A stretch of 5,035 nt of DNA from Rhodobiaceae bacterium. Its GTDB lineage: Bacteria; Pseudomonadota; Alphaproteobacteria; Parvibaculales; Parvibaculaceae. The stretch's first letter is position 1, and the number at the start of each line of letters is the position of its first letter. Under the pieces are notes generated by a model. That model ran no database searches and was not told the DNA's origin. It worked only from the letters and a program-made list of their open reading frames with translations. The translations under genes and the position numbers were made by a program. The stretch covers positions 325,910 through 330,944 of the forward strand of contig NVWR01000004.1 of NCBI GenBank assembly GCA_002746275.1, read 5' to 3'. Shown piece after piece: positions 1-5,035 of this stretch.

Positions 1-999
1 CTTTACGCCGTCACCACCAACCCGCTCAGTTCTCGCGGTGAAGGCTTTGCCATGGCGGCGCGCGCAGGCGCTGTGATCGCCGATCCTGAATTTGTTCAAT
101 TCCACCCGACCGCCATTGCCGGTCCGCGTGACCCGTCTTCTTTGGCGACTGAAGCCTTGCGCGGCGCCGGTGCATTGCTTGTCGATGAGAACGGCACGCG
201 CTTTATGAAGCCCATACACCCTGACGCAGAACTTGGGCCGCGCGATATTGTTGCCCGCACCATCGCCCAGCTTATTGCAGACGGTGGAACGGCCTACCTG
301 GATACCCGCGCGGCGGTGGGTGATGCCTTCCCGCAGGCCTTTCCGACCGTTTATGAAAACTGTATGGCAGCGGGCATTAATCCGGTCACTGACCTGATCC
401 CGATTGCCCCGGCGATGCACTATCACATGGGTGGTGTCAGTGTTGACCTTGCGGGCCGCACCAGTCTGGAAGGCCTTTGGGCCTGTGGTGAAGTTTCTTC
501 CACCGGCGCACATGGTGCAAACCGATTGGCCAGCAACTCGCTTCTGGAGGCGGTTGTCTATGGAACACAGATTGCCGAAGACATTTTGGGGACGCTTGCT
601 GTCGGCCCGAAAGTTTCCGGTGCCACAATCCCCTCTCCTGCCTCGCAGCAATCCCACCCGGTTGCCATGGTGCAGGAATTGCGGGCGCTGATGACCACCC
701 ACGTTGGGCTTGTGCGCGATCATGACGGTTTGGCGCATGCCCTTAATGAAATTTGTCGGATTGAGCGCGCGACAAGTGCAGCTCCTGCTCTGGTCAATAT
801 GGTAACTGCCGCGAAACTCATTACCGCTGCAGCCCTTGAGCGAACGGAAAGCCGCGGCGGACATTTCCGCAGTGATTTTCCTGAGCCCCATGTAAAGTTG
901 CAGCACCGCACTTTCATCACACTCACACAAGCCAACGAAATTGCCGAAAGGCATCATGGGTTTTCTCCGACCCAATCAATGCAAGGATATCTTCGGTGA
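1..999 (+). CDS. nadB: L-aspartate oxidase, 5'-truncated by the window edge
   Basis: The enzyme is a flavoprotein that oxidises L-aspartate to iminoaspartate, which NadA condenses with dihydroxyacetone phosphate to give quinolinate in de novo NAD synthesis; it acts in the cytoplasm. The reading frame is open from base 1, so the first visible ATG (52) is internal: the 17 codons before it encode LYAVTTNPLSSRGEGFAMAA, a typical NadB stretch. The 332 visible residues lack the N-terminal FAD-binding Rossmann motif; family members are about 510-540 residues, so roughly 200 lie outside. Counting from base 1, visible family motifs are QFHPT (His35), GPRDIVAR (Arg81), HYHMGG (His140) and GEVSSTGAHGANRLASNS (163-180, Arg175). 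These match the substrate-binding His and Arg residues known from the E. coli enzyme and related fumarate reductases. The helical C-terminal domain carries ERTESRGGHFRSDFP. It ends in a TGA overlapping the nadC start. Identification is firm. Confidence 0.96.
   Translation, partial: LYAVTTNPLSSRGEGFAMAARAGAVIADPEFVQFHPTAIAGPRDPSSLATEALRGAGALLVDENGTRFMKPIHPDAELGPRDIVARTIAQLIADGGTAYLDTRAAVGDAFPQAFPTVYENCMAAGINPVTDLIPIAPAMHYHMGGVSVDLAGRTSLEGLWACGEVSSTGAHGANRLASNSLLEAVVYGTQIAEDILGTLAVGPKVSGATIPSPASQQSHPVAMVQELRALMTTHVGLVRDHDGLAHALNEICRIERATSAAPALVNMVTAAKLITAAALERTESRGGHFRSDFPEPHVKLQHRTFITLTQANEIAERHHGFSPTQSMQGYLR
983..987 (+). promoter_or_regulatory. Ribosome-binding site for nadC
   Basis: AAGGA lies inside the last codons of nadB, eight bases before the GTG at 996. 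It supports GTG as the nadC start and suggests translational coupling through the GTGA overlap. Confidence 0.65.
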
Positions 1000-1868
1000 G
1001 CAATAAGACAGACCTCTCTCCCCTGCCGACGATGCTTGTTGAAGCGGCAGTGCGTGCAGCCCTTACCGAAGATCTGGGTGACGCAGGCGACATCACCAGC
1101 CAGTCGACTATTCCCGAGGGCACACGCACCCGCGTTGTAATGCGCGCCCGGGAGCCTGGATGTATTGCGGGGCTTGATGCCGCCCGCACAGCGTTCCGAT
1201 TGATGGACCCGGCACTTTTAATTTCGGTGCAAAAGCCGGACGGTTCTGCCGTTCAGCCTGGTGACATTATCGCCGCCATTGAAGGAGATGCGCGCGCGAT
1301 CGTGACGGCTGAGCGGGTGGCCCTCAATTTCCTGGGACACCTGTCTGGGATAGCGACCGCGACCTCCCATATCGTCGAAGCCGTGAAGGGCACCAAGGCC
1401 CGGATTTGCTGCACGCGCAAAACAACCCCGGGGCTTCGCGCCTTTGAGAAATTTGCAGTGCGGGCCGGTGGCGGGATCAACCACCGGTTTGGCCTCTATG
1501 ACGCGGTTCTCATCAAAGACAACCACATTGCCATCGCCGGGAGCCTCGCCGAGGCCGTCAAGGGCGCACGTGCCAAGGCCGGCCATATGGTGCGCATAGA
1601 AGTTGAGGTAGACACGCTGGAGCAATTGGCCGAGGCCCTTGATCTGGGCGTTGAAGCCGTGCTGCTGGACAATATGGATACGGCGACCCTCACCAAGGCT
1701 GTTGAGATCAACGAGGGCCGGGCGGCCCTGGAAGCGTCGGGCCGGGTGACGCTCGACACCGCACCGGGCATTGCGGCGACGGGCGTCGACTATATTTCCG
1801 TCGGGTGGATCACCCATTCCGCTCCCTGTCTCGATATCGGTCTCGATTACGAGAGCCTTGTTGGCTAA
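996..1868 (+). CDS. nadC: Nicotinate-nucleotide diphosphorylase (quinolinate phosphoribosyltransferase)
   Basis: This cytoplasmic enzyme converts quinolinate and PRPP to nicotinate mononucleotide, CO2 and pyrophosphate. The 290-residue product has the usual family length. The N-terminal part has TEDLGDAGDITS (24-35) and ERVALNFLGHLSG (106-118). The barrel domain has CTRKTTPGLR (139-148), GGGINHRFGL (158-167), LIKDNH (172-177), EVEVD (202-206), LLDNM (223-227) and DYISVG...THS (265-275). These include the basic residues expected to bind quinolinate and PRPP (Arg107, Arg141, Lys142, His163, Arg164, Lys174) and the acidic Glu204 and Asp225. The start is GTG at 996, overlapping the nadB stop (GTGA) with AAGGA eight bases upstream; an ATG start at residue 13 would drop the conserved N-terminus only slightly but has less support. 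The gene is co-transcribed with nadB by arrangement. Nothing is missing from the catalytic set. Confidence 0.97.
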   Translation: MSNKTDLSPLPTMLVEAAVRAALTEDLGDAGDITSQSTIPEGTRTRVVMRAREPGCIAGLDAARTAFRLMDPALLISVQKPDGSAVQPGDIIAAIEGDARAIVTAERVALNFLGHLSGIATATSHIVEAVKGTKARICCTRKTTPGLRAFEKFAVRAGGGINHRFGLYDAVLIKDNHIAIAGSLAEAVKGARAKAGHMVRIEVEVDTLEQLAEALDLGVEAVLLDNMDTATLTKAVEINEGRAALEASGRVTLDTAPGIAATGVDYISVGWITHSAPCLDIGLDYESLVG

Positions 1869-1908
1869 CCGCCCTTCAAGATGACCCTTCTTCCGGCAGC
1901 AGTCTTTC

Positions 1909-1938
1909 TCGACTTGCCGGGCCACCGCGCCCTATGAT
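1909..1938 (+). promoter_or_regulatory. Candidate sigma-70-type promoter for the SDR pair
   Basis: TCGACT (1909-1914) and TATGAT (1933-1938) are separated by 18 bases and match the -35 and -10 consensus at four and five of six positions. A transcript would start near 1945 and give a leader of about 30 bases before the ATG at 1974. The match is by eye and could be chance; it would make the SDR genes a separate unit from nadBC. Confidence 0.35.
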
Positions 1939-1962
1939 GCCCCACCAAAACATTCAAAAAAC

Positions 1963-1967
1963 GGGGA
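1963..1967 (+). promoter_or_regulatory. Ribosome-binding site for the first SDR gene
   Basis: GGGGA sits six bases before the ATG at 1974 in an A-rich context, which supports that start. Confidence 0.6.
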
Positions 1968-1973
1968 AAAATC

Positions 1974-2804
1974 ATGTCTAAAGCCGGGACGCGCAAATCC
2001 ATCTTCATTACAGGTGCCGCAAGTGGCATGGGGCTCGAGACCGCCCGCCTCTTTTCAAAAGGCGGTTGGTTCGTAGGCGCCTATGACGTCAATCTTGAGG
2101 GGCTCAAAACCCTTGAGGTGGAGCTTGGGTCTGAGAATTGCGTGGTACGATCTCTCGACGTCACCGACCGCACAGATTACGGCAAAGCAATCTCTGAATT
2201 TGGTGAGGCGACCGACGGCAAAATGGACCTGCTGTTCAACAATGCAGGGATCGGCAAGGGTGGCTTTTTCGACGAGCAGGATTTTCAAGACGTGCTTGAT
2301 GTCGTCAACGTCAACTTCATTGGTGTTTTGATCGGTATTCATGCGGGCGTCCCGCTCTTGAAAGCCACACCCAATTCTCTGTGTTTCACAACTTCTTCCT
2401 CGTCCGCCACGTATGGCATGCCAGGCATTGCGGTTTATTCCGCGACCAAACATGCGGTCAAAGGACTGACAGAAGCTCTATCGATTGAACTCAGCCGCCA
2501 TGGCATTCGTGTTGCCGATACACTGCCGGGCCTCATCGACACGCCTATTCTGCCTGATGAAGCAAAAGCAAACGCACCAACAGAAGGCATGTTCCGCCTG
2601 ATCCAACCAATCGAAGTCGCGCAGGCGGTTTGGTCCTCTTATCACGACAATCCGGACCGTTTGCACTGGTTTGTGCCAAAGGAAATAGGCGATCTCGACA
2701 AAGCGTCTGCGATGGACCCAGAAGGGACACGGGCGAGCATCGCGTCTCAAGGCCCCCTTGCTGCAGCGCTTGAAGAAGTAAAAGCTGCGAACGCAGGAAA
2801 ATAG
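1974..2804 (+). CDS. Short-chain dehydrogenase/reductase, upstream member of a tandem pair
   Basis: This is a classical SDR of 276 residues, a soluble NAD(P)-dependent oxidoreductase acting on an alcohol or carbonyl group of unknown identity. The cofactor motif TGAASGMG is at 13-20. Asp38 at the end of the second strand (AYDVN) argues for NAD(H) over NADP(H). LDVTD is at 61-65 and NNAG at 89-92. The catalytic tetrad is Asn114, Ser142, Tyr155 and Lys159 (YSATK), and the PG motif is at 185-186. After about residue 190 it diverges from its neighbour, with a long tail rich in Ala, Glu and Lys (about 245-276). The ATG has a GGGGA site six bases upstream, and the cofactor motif lies at the usual distance from it. 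A second, similar SDR gene starts 13 bases after its stop, so the two are almost certainly co-transcribed. The family is certain; the substrate is not predictable, and placement after nadC is not evidence for a role in NAD synthesis. Confidence 0.93.
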   Translation: MSKAGTRKSIFITGAASGMGLETARLFSKGGWFVGAYDVNLEGLKTLEVELGSENCVVRSLDVTDRTDYGKAISEFGEATDGKMDLLFNNAGIGKGGFFDEQDFQDVLDVVNVNFIGVLIGIHAGVPLLKATPNSLCFTTSSSSATYGMPGIAVYSATKHAVKGLTEALSIELSRHGIRVADTLPGLIDTPILPDEAKANAPTEGMFRLIQPIEVAQAVWSSYHDNPDRLHWFVPKEIGDLDKASAMDPEGTRASIASQGPLAAALEEVKAANAGK

Positions 2805-2809
2805 AAAGG
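2805..2809 (+). promoter_or_regulatory. Ribosome-binding site for the second SDR gene
   Basis: AAAGG begins directly after the TAG of the first SDR gene and ends eight bases before the ATG at 2818. It fixes the start and shows tight operon packing. Confidence 0.6.
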
Positions 2810-2817
2810 TCCCTCTC

Positions 2818-3615
2818 ATGGGCGATCAACGTAGTATTTTTATCACCGGGGCAGCGGCTGGTATTGGCCGCGCCACCGCACGCCATTTTGCGAAGCGCGA
2901 CTGGTTTGTGGGGCTCTTTGATATTGATACGGCGGGGCTCGCCCAACTGGCTGACGAATTGCGGACGGTTCACGGTGCGGGCCGGGTCACAACCGGCGAA
3001 CTGGATGTCACCAATCCAGAACAGTTCAACGAGTGTGTGCAGGCTTTTCTGGCAGCGTCGGGAGGGCGGCTCGATGTCCTCTTCAACAATGCGGGCATCC
3101 TCAAAATGGGCAATTTTGAGGATGTAGACCCTGCCATCCAACGCAAAACCATCGAGGTGAATGTTATTGGGGTGGTGAACGGGGTGGCGGCTGCGTTGGA
3201 GGCGCTGAAGGACACCGCAAAGAAGCATGGCGATGCGCGGATCGTCTCAACCGCGTCTGCGTCCGCGATCTACGGCATCCCGGAACTGGGTGTCTATTCC
3301 GCCTCAAAACACGCAGTGCGCGCGATGACAGAGGCCTTCTCCATTGAATTTGAGCCCCACGGCATTCAGGTCAGCGATGTGCTGCCTTCTTATGTCGATA
3401 CAGGCATGGTGCGTAATCAGGAGCACAAGAGCCAGGGCTTTGCCGCTACCGGCATTGCGCACTCCGCCGACGATATTGCCAAGCTGGTGTGGCGGGCCAT
3501 ACACGGGGAGGAGATCCATGTCTTTGGCAACGGCCAGGTGCGCTTCCTCGACAAGCTGGCGCGGGTGTTCCCCGGCTATGTCCGGCGGCAAATCAAGAAA
3601 TCAGCTGGATTTTAG
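2818..3615 (+). CDS. Short-chain dehydrogenase/reductase, downstream member of a tandem pair
   Basis: This is a classical SDR of 265 residues. It has TGAAAGIG (10-17), Asp35 at the end of the second strand (LFDID), which favours NAD(H), LDVT (62-65), and NNAG (90-93). The catalytic set is Asn115, Ser147, Tyr160 and Lys164 (YSASK). It shares SIFITGAA, WFVG, LFNNAGI and KHAV with the upstream gene at matching positions, so the two are likely old tandem duplicates. Two differences stand out. The usual PG after the active site is PS (190-191). The C-terminus is basic and aromatic (RFLDKLARVFPGYVRRQIKK, about 243-262), resembling tails of SDRs thought to touch membranes or bulky lipid substrates; that reading is inference. 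The start is supported by AAAGG eight bases upstream. The reaction is a reversible alcohol/carbonyl interconversion, substrate unknown. It is the last gene of the rightward run and converges on the hydrolase gene. Confidence 0.94.
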   Translation: MGDQRSIFITGAAAGIGRATARHFAKRDWFVGLFDIDTAGLAQLADELRTVHGAGRVTTGELDVTNPEQFNECVQAFLAASGGRLDVLFNNAGILKMGNFEDVDPAIQRKTIEVNVIGVVNGVAAALEALKDTAKKHGDARIVSTASASAIYGIPELGVYSASKHAVRAMTEAFSIEFEPHGIQVSDVLPSYVDTGMVRNQEHKSQGFAATGIAHSADDIAKLVWRAIHGEEIHVFGNGQVRFLDKLARVFPGYVRRQIKKSAGF

Positions 3616-3831
3616 GCAATACACCGCTACTGGCCCCGTTGAAGTGGTGAAGGTGGTGATGGCGGCTGGAAATCTGCACCTCGGGGTGGTCGGCCGATGA
3701 GATACAACACCTGATGTAACCATCTAAGCGTCCTGCCGCCATCCTGAAATAGGATGCGGCAGAACACAGCCCACCTCATTGATCTGCGTCAACGAAAGCC
3801 CATCAAGCCTGTATCAGGCCTCTGTGGGGGA
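3616..3831. other. Convergent intergenic region
   Basis: This 216-base stretch lies between the stop of the second SDR gene and the stop of the leftward hydrolase gene. I see no gene or tRNA in it. It contains the strong hairpin at 3733-3762 and, closer to the hydrolase stop, a minor one (GCCTG 3807-3811, CAGGC 3815-3819, three-base loop). Read leftward, the minor one follows the hydrolase stop by 12 bases but lacks a real T-run, so it is at best a weak terminator for that gene. Confidence 0.6.
3733..3762. terminator. Strong bulged hairpin between convergent genes
   Basis: The left arm CTGCCGCCATCCT (3733-3745) and right arm AGGATGCGGCAG (3751-3762) form 12 base pairs with one bulged C and a GAAAT loop. 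It sits about 117 bases after the SDR stop and 70 bases beyond the hydrolase stop, where a shared transcript end is expected. Neither strand shows a T-run next to the stem, so it is not a standard intrinsic terminator. It may protect 3' ends, act in factor-dependent termination, or be a dispersed palindromic repeat. Confidence 0.4.
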
Positions 3832-4581
3832 TTAAGAACGCGAGCGGGTTCTGGAATAGAAGATATGGCGACCAATTTTGGCGACCCGGTAGAGCGATGA
3901 GGCCCAGAAGGGTTCCACATAGTCTGCATGGTAATGGGTGACATTTTCAGCAATCAGACGCTCGCGAACGGTGCCCATGATGACCAAAGACGCCAGATAT
4001 TGCGCTTTACGCCAAGCGTGCAAATCACGGGGCCGATCAGATTCACCGTCACACGTGAACGAAAACTGGCAGCCAGTCCGACGATGTGAGCCTTGAAACA
4101 CCACACCACAGATCGTGTTGGGATAATCCTTAGCGGCCACCCGGTTCACGATCACTTCAGCAACCGCCATCTGCCCCAGATAAGTCTCACCGCGGGCTTC
4201 AAAATAGACGCCAGTCGCCAGACAGCGACGTTCCTGTTCGAGATGCCGTGCAGTGTCGCCCATGGCGCGGACAGGCGTTGCAGCACTGCTGGAGCGCTCC
4301 TCAAGCATGGCGAGCTCACTCAGACGGGTTGGACGGTCCAAAAGGTCGTCGCTGCTCAGCCGATCAAGGCTCGAAAGGACAATACGGTTGCCCCGTTCAC
4401 CTGAAATGGGATCGATTGTGCCGTTTGACCAACTGGCCAAAACTGTTGTGCTGATGAGGAGGGTCGCTGCGAGCCCCACCACCATATGTGCTGGGTCGCG
4501 CAGGTACTGTCCCAAATCGAGCCATTGAACGAGCTTGTTCATCGCTTGGTCCGTTCTTTCGTCCTCACCGGTTGGCATCAT
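3832..4581 (-). CDS. Membrane-anchored SleB-like cell-wall hydrolase
   Basis: The 249-residue product has a short N-terminus, one hydrophobic segment (about 33-50, VVGLAATLLISTTVLAS) that looks like an uncleaved signal anchor, a polar linker of about 65 residues, and a C-terminal SleB/CwlJ-type hydrolase domain (about 119-242). Domain motifs are CLATGVYFEARGE (120-132), GQMAVAEVIVNRV (136-148), YPNTICGVVFQ (153-163), CQFSFTCDG (171-179), THYHADYVEP (215-224) and IGRHIFY (236-242). Glu128 in YFEARGE is the expected catalytic acid. Family members cleave the glycan backbone of peptidoglycan. In non-spore-formers such as this host they are assumed to act in wall remodelling in the periplasm. The start is uncertain: ATGs at 4581 and 4578 have GGACGG just upstream, and an ATG at 4542 (residue 14) has a weak ACGGA seven bases upstream; all keep the membrane segment. 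The C-terminus RTRSRS is unusually basic. The gene stands alone on this strand and converges on the SDR genes. Confidence 0.9.
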   Translation of the reverse strand: MMPTGEDERTDQAMNKLVQWLDLGQYLRDPAHMVVGLAATLLISTTVLASWSNGTIDPISGERGNRIVLSSLDRLSSDDLLDRPTRLSELAMLEERSSSAATPVRAMGDTARHLEQERRCLATGVYFEARGETYLGQMAVAEVIVNRVAAKDYPNTICGVVFQGSHRRTGCQFSFTCDGESDRPRDLHAWRKAQYLASLVIMGTVRERLIAENVTHYHADYVEPFWASSLYRVAKIGRHIFYSRTRSRS

Positions 4582-4644
4582 TGCCGTCCGGCTACTGTTT
4601 CAGTTTGACCACGTGCATGCGGTCTCACCTCTAACCCAGCAACG

Positions 4645-4662
4645 TCTGTGCCAAAACACAGA
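4645..4662. repeat. Short inverted repeat in the hydrolase leader
   Basis: TCTGTG (4645-4650) and CACAGA (4657-4662) are perfect 6-base arms with a CCAAAA spacer. It lies 64-81 bases upstream of the farthest hydrolase start codon, so it could be a leader hairpin or an operator. Arms this short also arise by chance. Confidence 0.3.
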
Positions 4663-4820
4663 AAACACCCTGACTCCGGCAAACACGTCAGCCAACCGAA
4701 GCTGGCGGGGAATATCATAAACCTTTGGAGCCGACAATGCCCTGCCGGACACACCTGCCATCTATGGGGTAAGCACTTGTTTTACAATAGTAATATCGAA
4801 TCACAATCGTGGTAAACAGG

Positions 4821-4849
4821 GCGTTAACGAGGCCGAAAATAGTTAACGC
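4821..4849. promoter_or_regulatory. Inverted repeat of two GTTAAC palindromes
   Basis: GCGTTAAC (4821-4828) and GTTAACGC (4842-4849) are perfect 8-base arms around a 13-base spacer. The half-sites are themselves palindromes, with centres 19 bases apart, which suits a dimeric DNA-binding protein. It sits upstream of the candidate -10 box at 4878. The left half-site also forms TAAA-N7-TTAAC with bases 4813-4816, one mismatch from the CtrA pattern TTAA-N7-TTAA known in alphaproteobacteria. The regulator is unknown. Confidence 0.4.
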
Positions 4850-4903
4850 TGGCCCTTTAGTGACACGTTTTATTTACTATAAGAAGCCGGGGAAACATCT
4901 GAA

Positions 4904-5005
4904 ATGATTATGCTTTTTGGGAATCTCTGGCCGTCTGTTTTTCTGGAATCAGCAGCCGGGCGCGGACGGGAAAACACCCCCTGCGACAAGTTGGCCGAGG
5001 GCTGA
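4904..5005 (+). CDS. Possible 33-residue small ORF
   Basis: An ATG at 4904 opens 33 codons ending in TGA at 5003-5005. GGGGA (4889-4893) lies ten bases upstream and an AT-rich candidate promoter segment precedes it. The predicted peptide starts MIMLFGNLWPSVFLES and continues with a polar, charged half containing one Cys; it shows no known motif and no full membrane segment. A short ORF like this can occur by chance. If real it could be a small protein or a leader peptide for a gene to the right. Support is only the ribosome-binding site and its position. Confidence 0.2.
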   Translation: MIMLFGNLWPSVFLESAAGRGRENTPCDKLAEG

Positions 5006-5017
5006 TTTGGTTAAAAA

Positions 5018-5035
5018 TTAGAAAAGGCTTTCTAA
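5018..5035. repeat. AT-rich inverted repeat cut by the window edge
   Basis: TTAGAAA (5018-5024) and TTTCTAA (5029-5035) are perfect 7-base arms with an AGGC loop, ending on the last base of the window. A-runs before it mean the stem may extend beyond the edge. It could be an operator or an attenuator-like hairpin for the next gene. Confidence 0.3.

Larger units (their letters stand above)
1869..1973 (+). other. Intergenic gap between nadC and the first SDR gene
   Basis: This 105-base gap separates two same-strand units. It holds a small inverted repeat, CCGGCA at 1893-1898 and TGCCGG at 1915-1920, with a 16-base loop and no T-run after it, so it is not a convincing intrinsic terminator. A candidate promoter and the SDR ribosome-binding site follow. 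Whether transcription from nadBC reads through into the SDR genes cannot be settled from sequence. Confidence 0.5.
4582..5035. other. Right-hand intergenic region, no recognisable gene
   Basis: This 454-base stretch has no long ORF on either strand and no tRNA-like or repeat-array structure. The left half is the leader and promoter region of the leftward hydrolase gene; read leftward, TATGAT (4714-4719) is a possible -10 box without a good -35. From about 4777 to 4915 it becomes markedly more AT-rich, with TATAAG at 4878-4883 as a possible rightward -10 box, again without a clear -35. It also holds three inverted repeats and a possible 33-codon ORF, listed separately. The layout suggests divergent promoters, the rightward one serving the small ORF or a gene beyond the edge. 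Confidence 0.6.

Noticed and set aside
52..54. ATG as the start of nadB
   Set aside because: The frame is open to base 1 and encodes conserved NadB sequence before this codon, so the gene is cut by the window edge, not started here.
1893..1920. Inverted repeat CCGGCA/TGCCGG as a nadC terminator
   Set aside because: The stem is only six pairs with a 16-base loop and no T-run follows.
1218..1925. Long open frame (235 codons) on the minus strand across nadC
   Set aside because: It is antisense to a complete, well-conserved nadC, its product shows no recognisable domain, and long antisense frames are common in GC-rich genes.
2545..3228. Minus-strand open frame (227 codons) across both SDR genes
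   Set aside because: It overlaps two intact SDR genes in antisense, its product is low in family-like motifs, and it has no convincing start context.
3344..3700. Plus-strand frame (118 codons) overlapping the end of the second SDR and running past its stop
   Set aside because: Most of it lies out of frame within conserved SDR sequence. The tail after 3615 has no recognisable motif.
4582..5035. Replication origin
   Set aside because: The AT-rich stretch and palindromes prompted a check, but I saw no DnaA-box cluster of the TTATNCACA type on either strand.
1..5035. Mobile element, CRISPR array, tRNA or rRNA gene, toxin-antitoxin or defence system
   Set aside because: No transposase or integrase, spaced direct repeats, tRNA T-loop signature, or paired small genes of those kinds were found; the genes are housekeeping or general metabolic types.

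Overview
The window is about 5 kb of ordinary-looking chromosomal DNA, probably from an alphaproteobacterium. That placement is inference. It rests on the moderately high GC, the form of NadC (CTRKTTPGLR core with GGGINHRFGL), the HYHMGG form of the NadB active site, and a single-pass membrane SleB-type cell-wall hydrolase of a kind common in that class. The sequence alone does not give a genus.

Left part (1-1868): the 3' two-thirds of nadB (L-aspartate oxidase) enters from the left edge. It overlaps nadC (quinolinate phosphoribosyltransferase) by the four bases GTGA. Together they make quinolinate and convert it to nicotinate mononucleotide in de novo NAD synthesis. nadA, the usual third member, is not in the window and may lie further left.

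Middle part (1974-3615): after a 105-base gap holding a plausible promoter, two short-chain dehydrogenase/reductase (SDR) genes follow on the same strand, 13 bases apart. They resemble each other along most of their length and look like an old tandem duplication whose C-termini have diverged. Both keep the full catalytic set and the acidic residue that favours NAD(H). Their substrates cannot be read from the sequence.

Right part (3616-5035): a 216-base convergent intergenic region carries a strong bulged hairpin. Next comes a leftward gene for a membrane-anchored SleB-like cell-wall hydrolase (3832-4581). The last 454 bases hold no recognisable gene. They carry the hydrolase leader, an inverted repeat built on two GTTAAC palindromes, a possible 33-codon ORF with a ribosome-binding site, and an AT-rich inverted repeat cut by the window edge. 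This looks like a regulatory region between divergent transcripts.

I found no mobile element, CRISPR array, RNA gene or clearly new multi-gene system. The most interesting items are the unassigned tandem SDR pair and the structured right-hand intergenic region.
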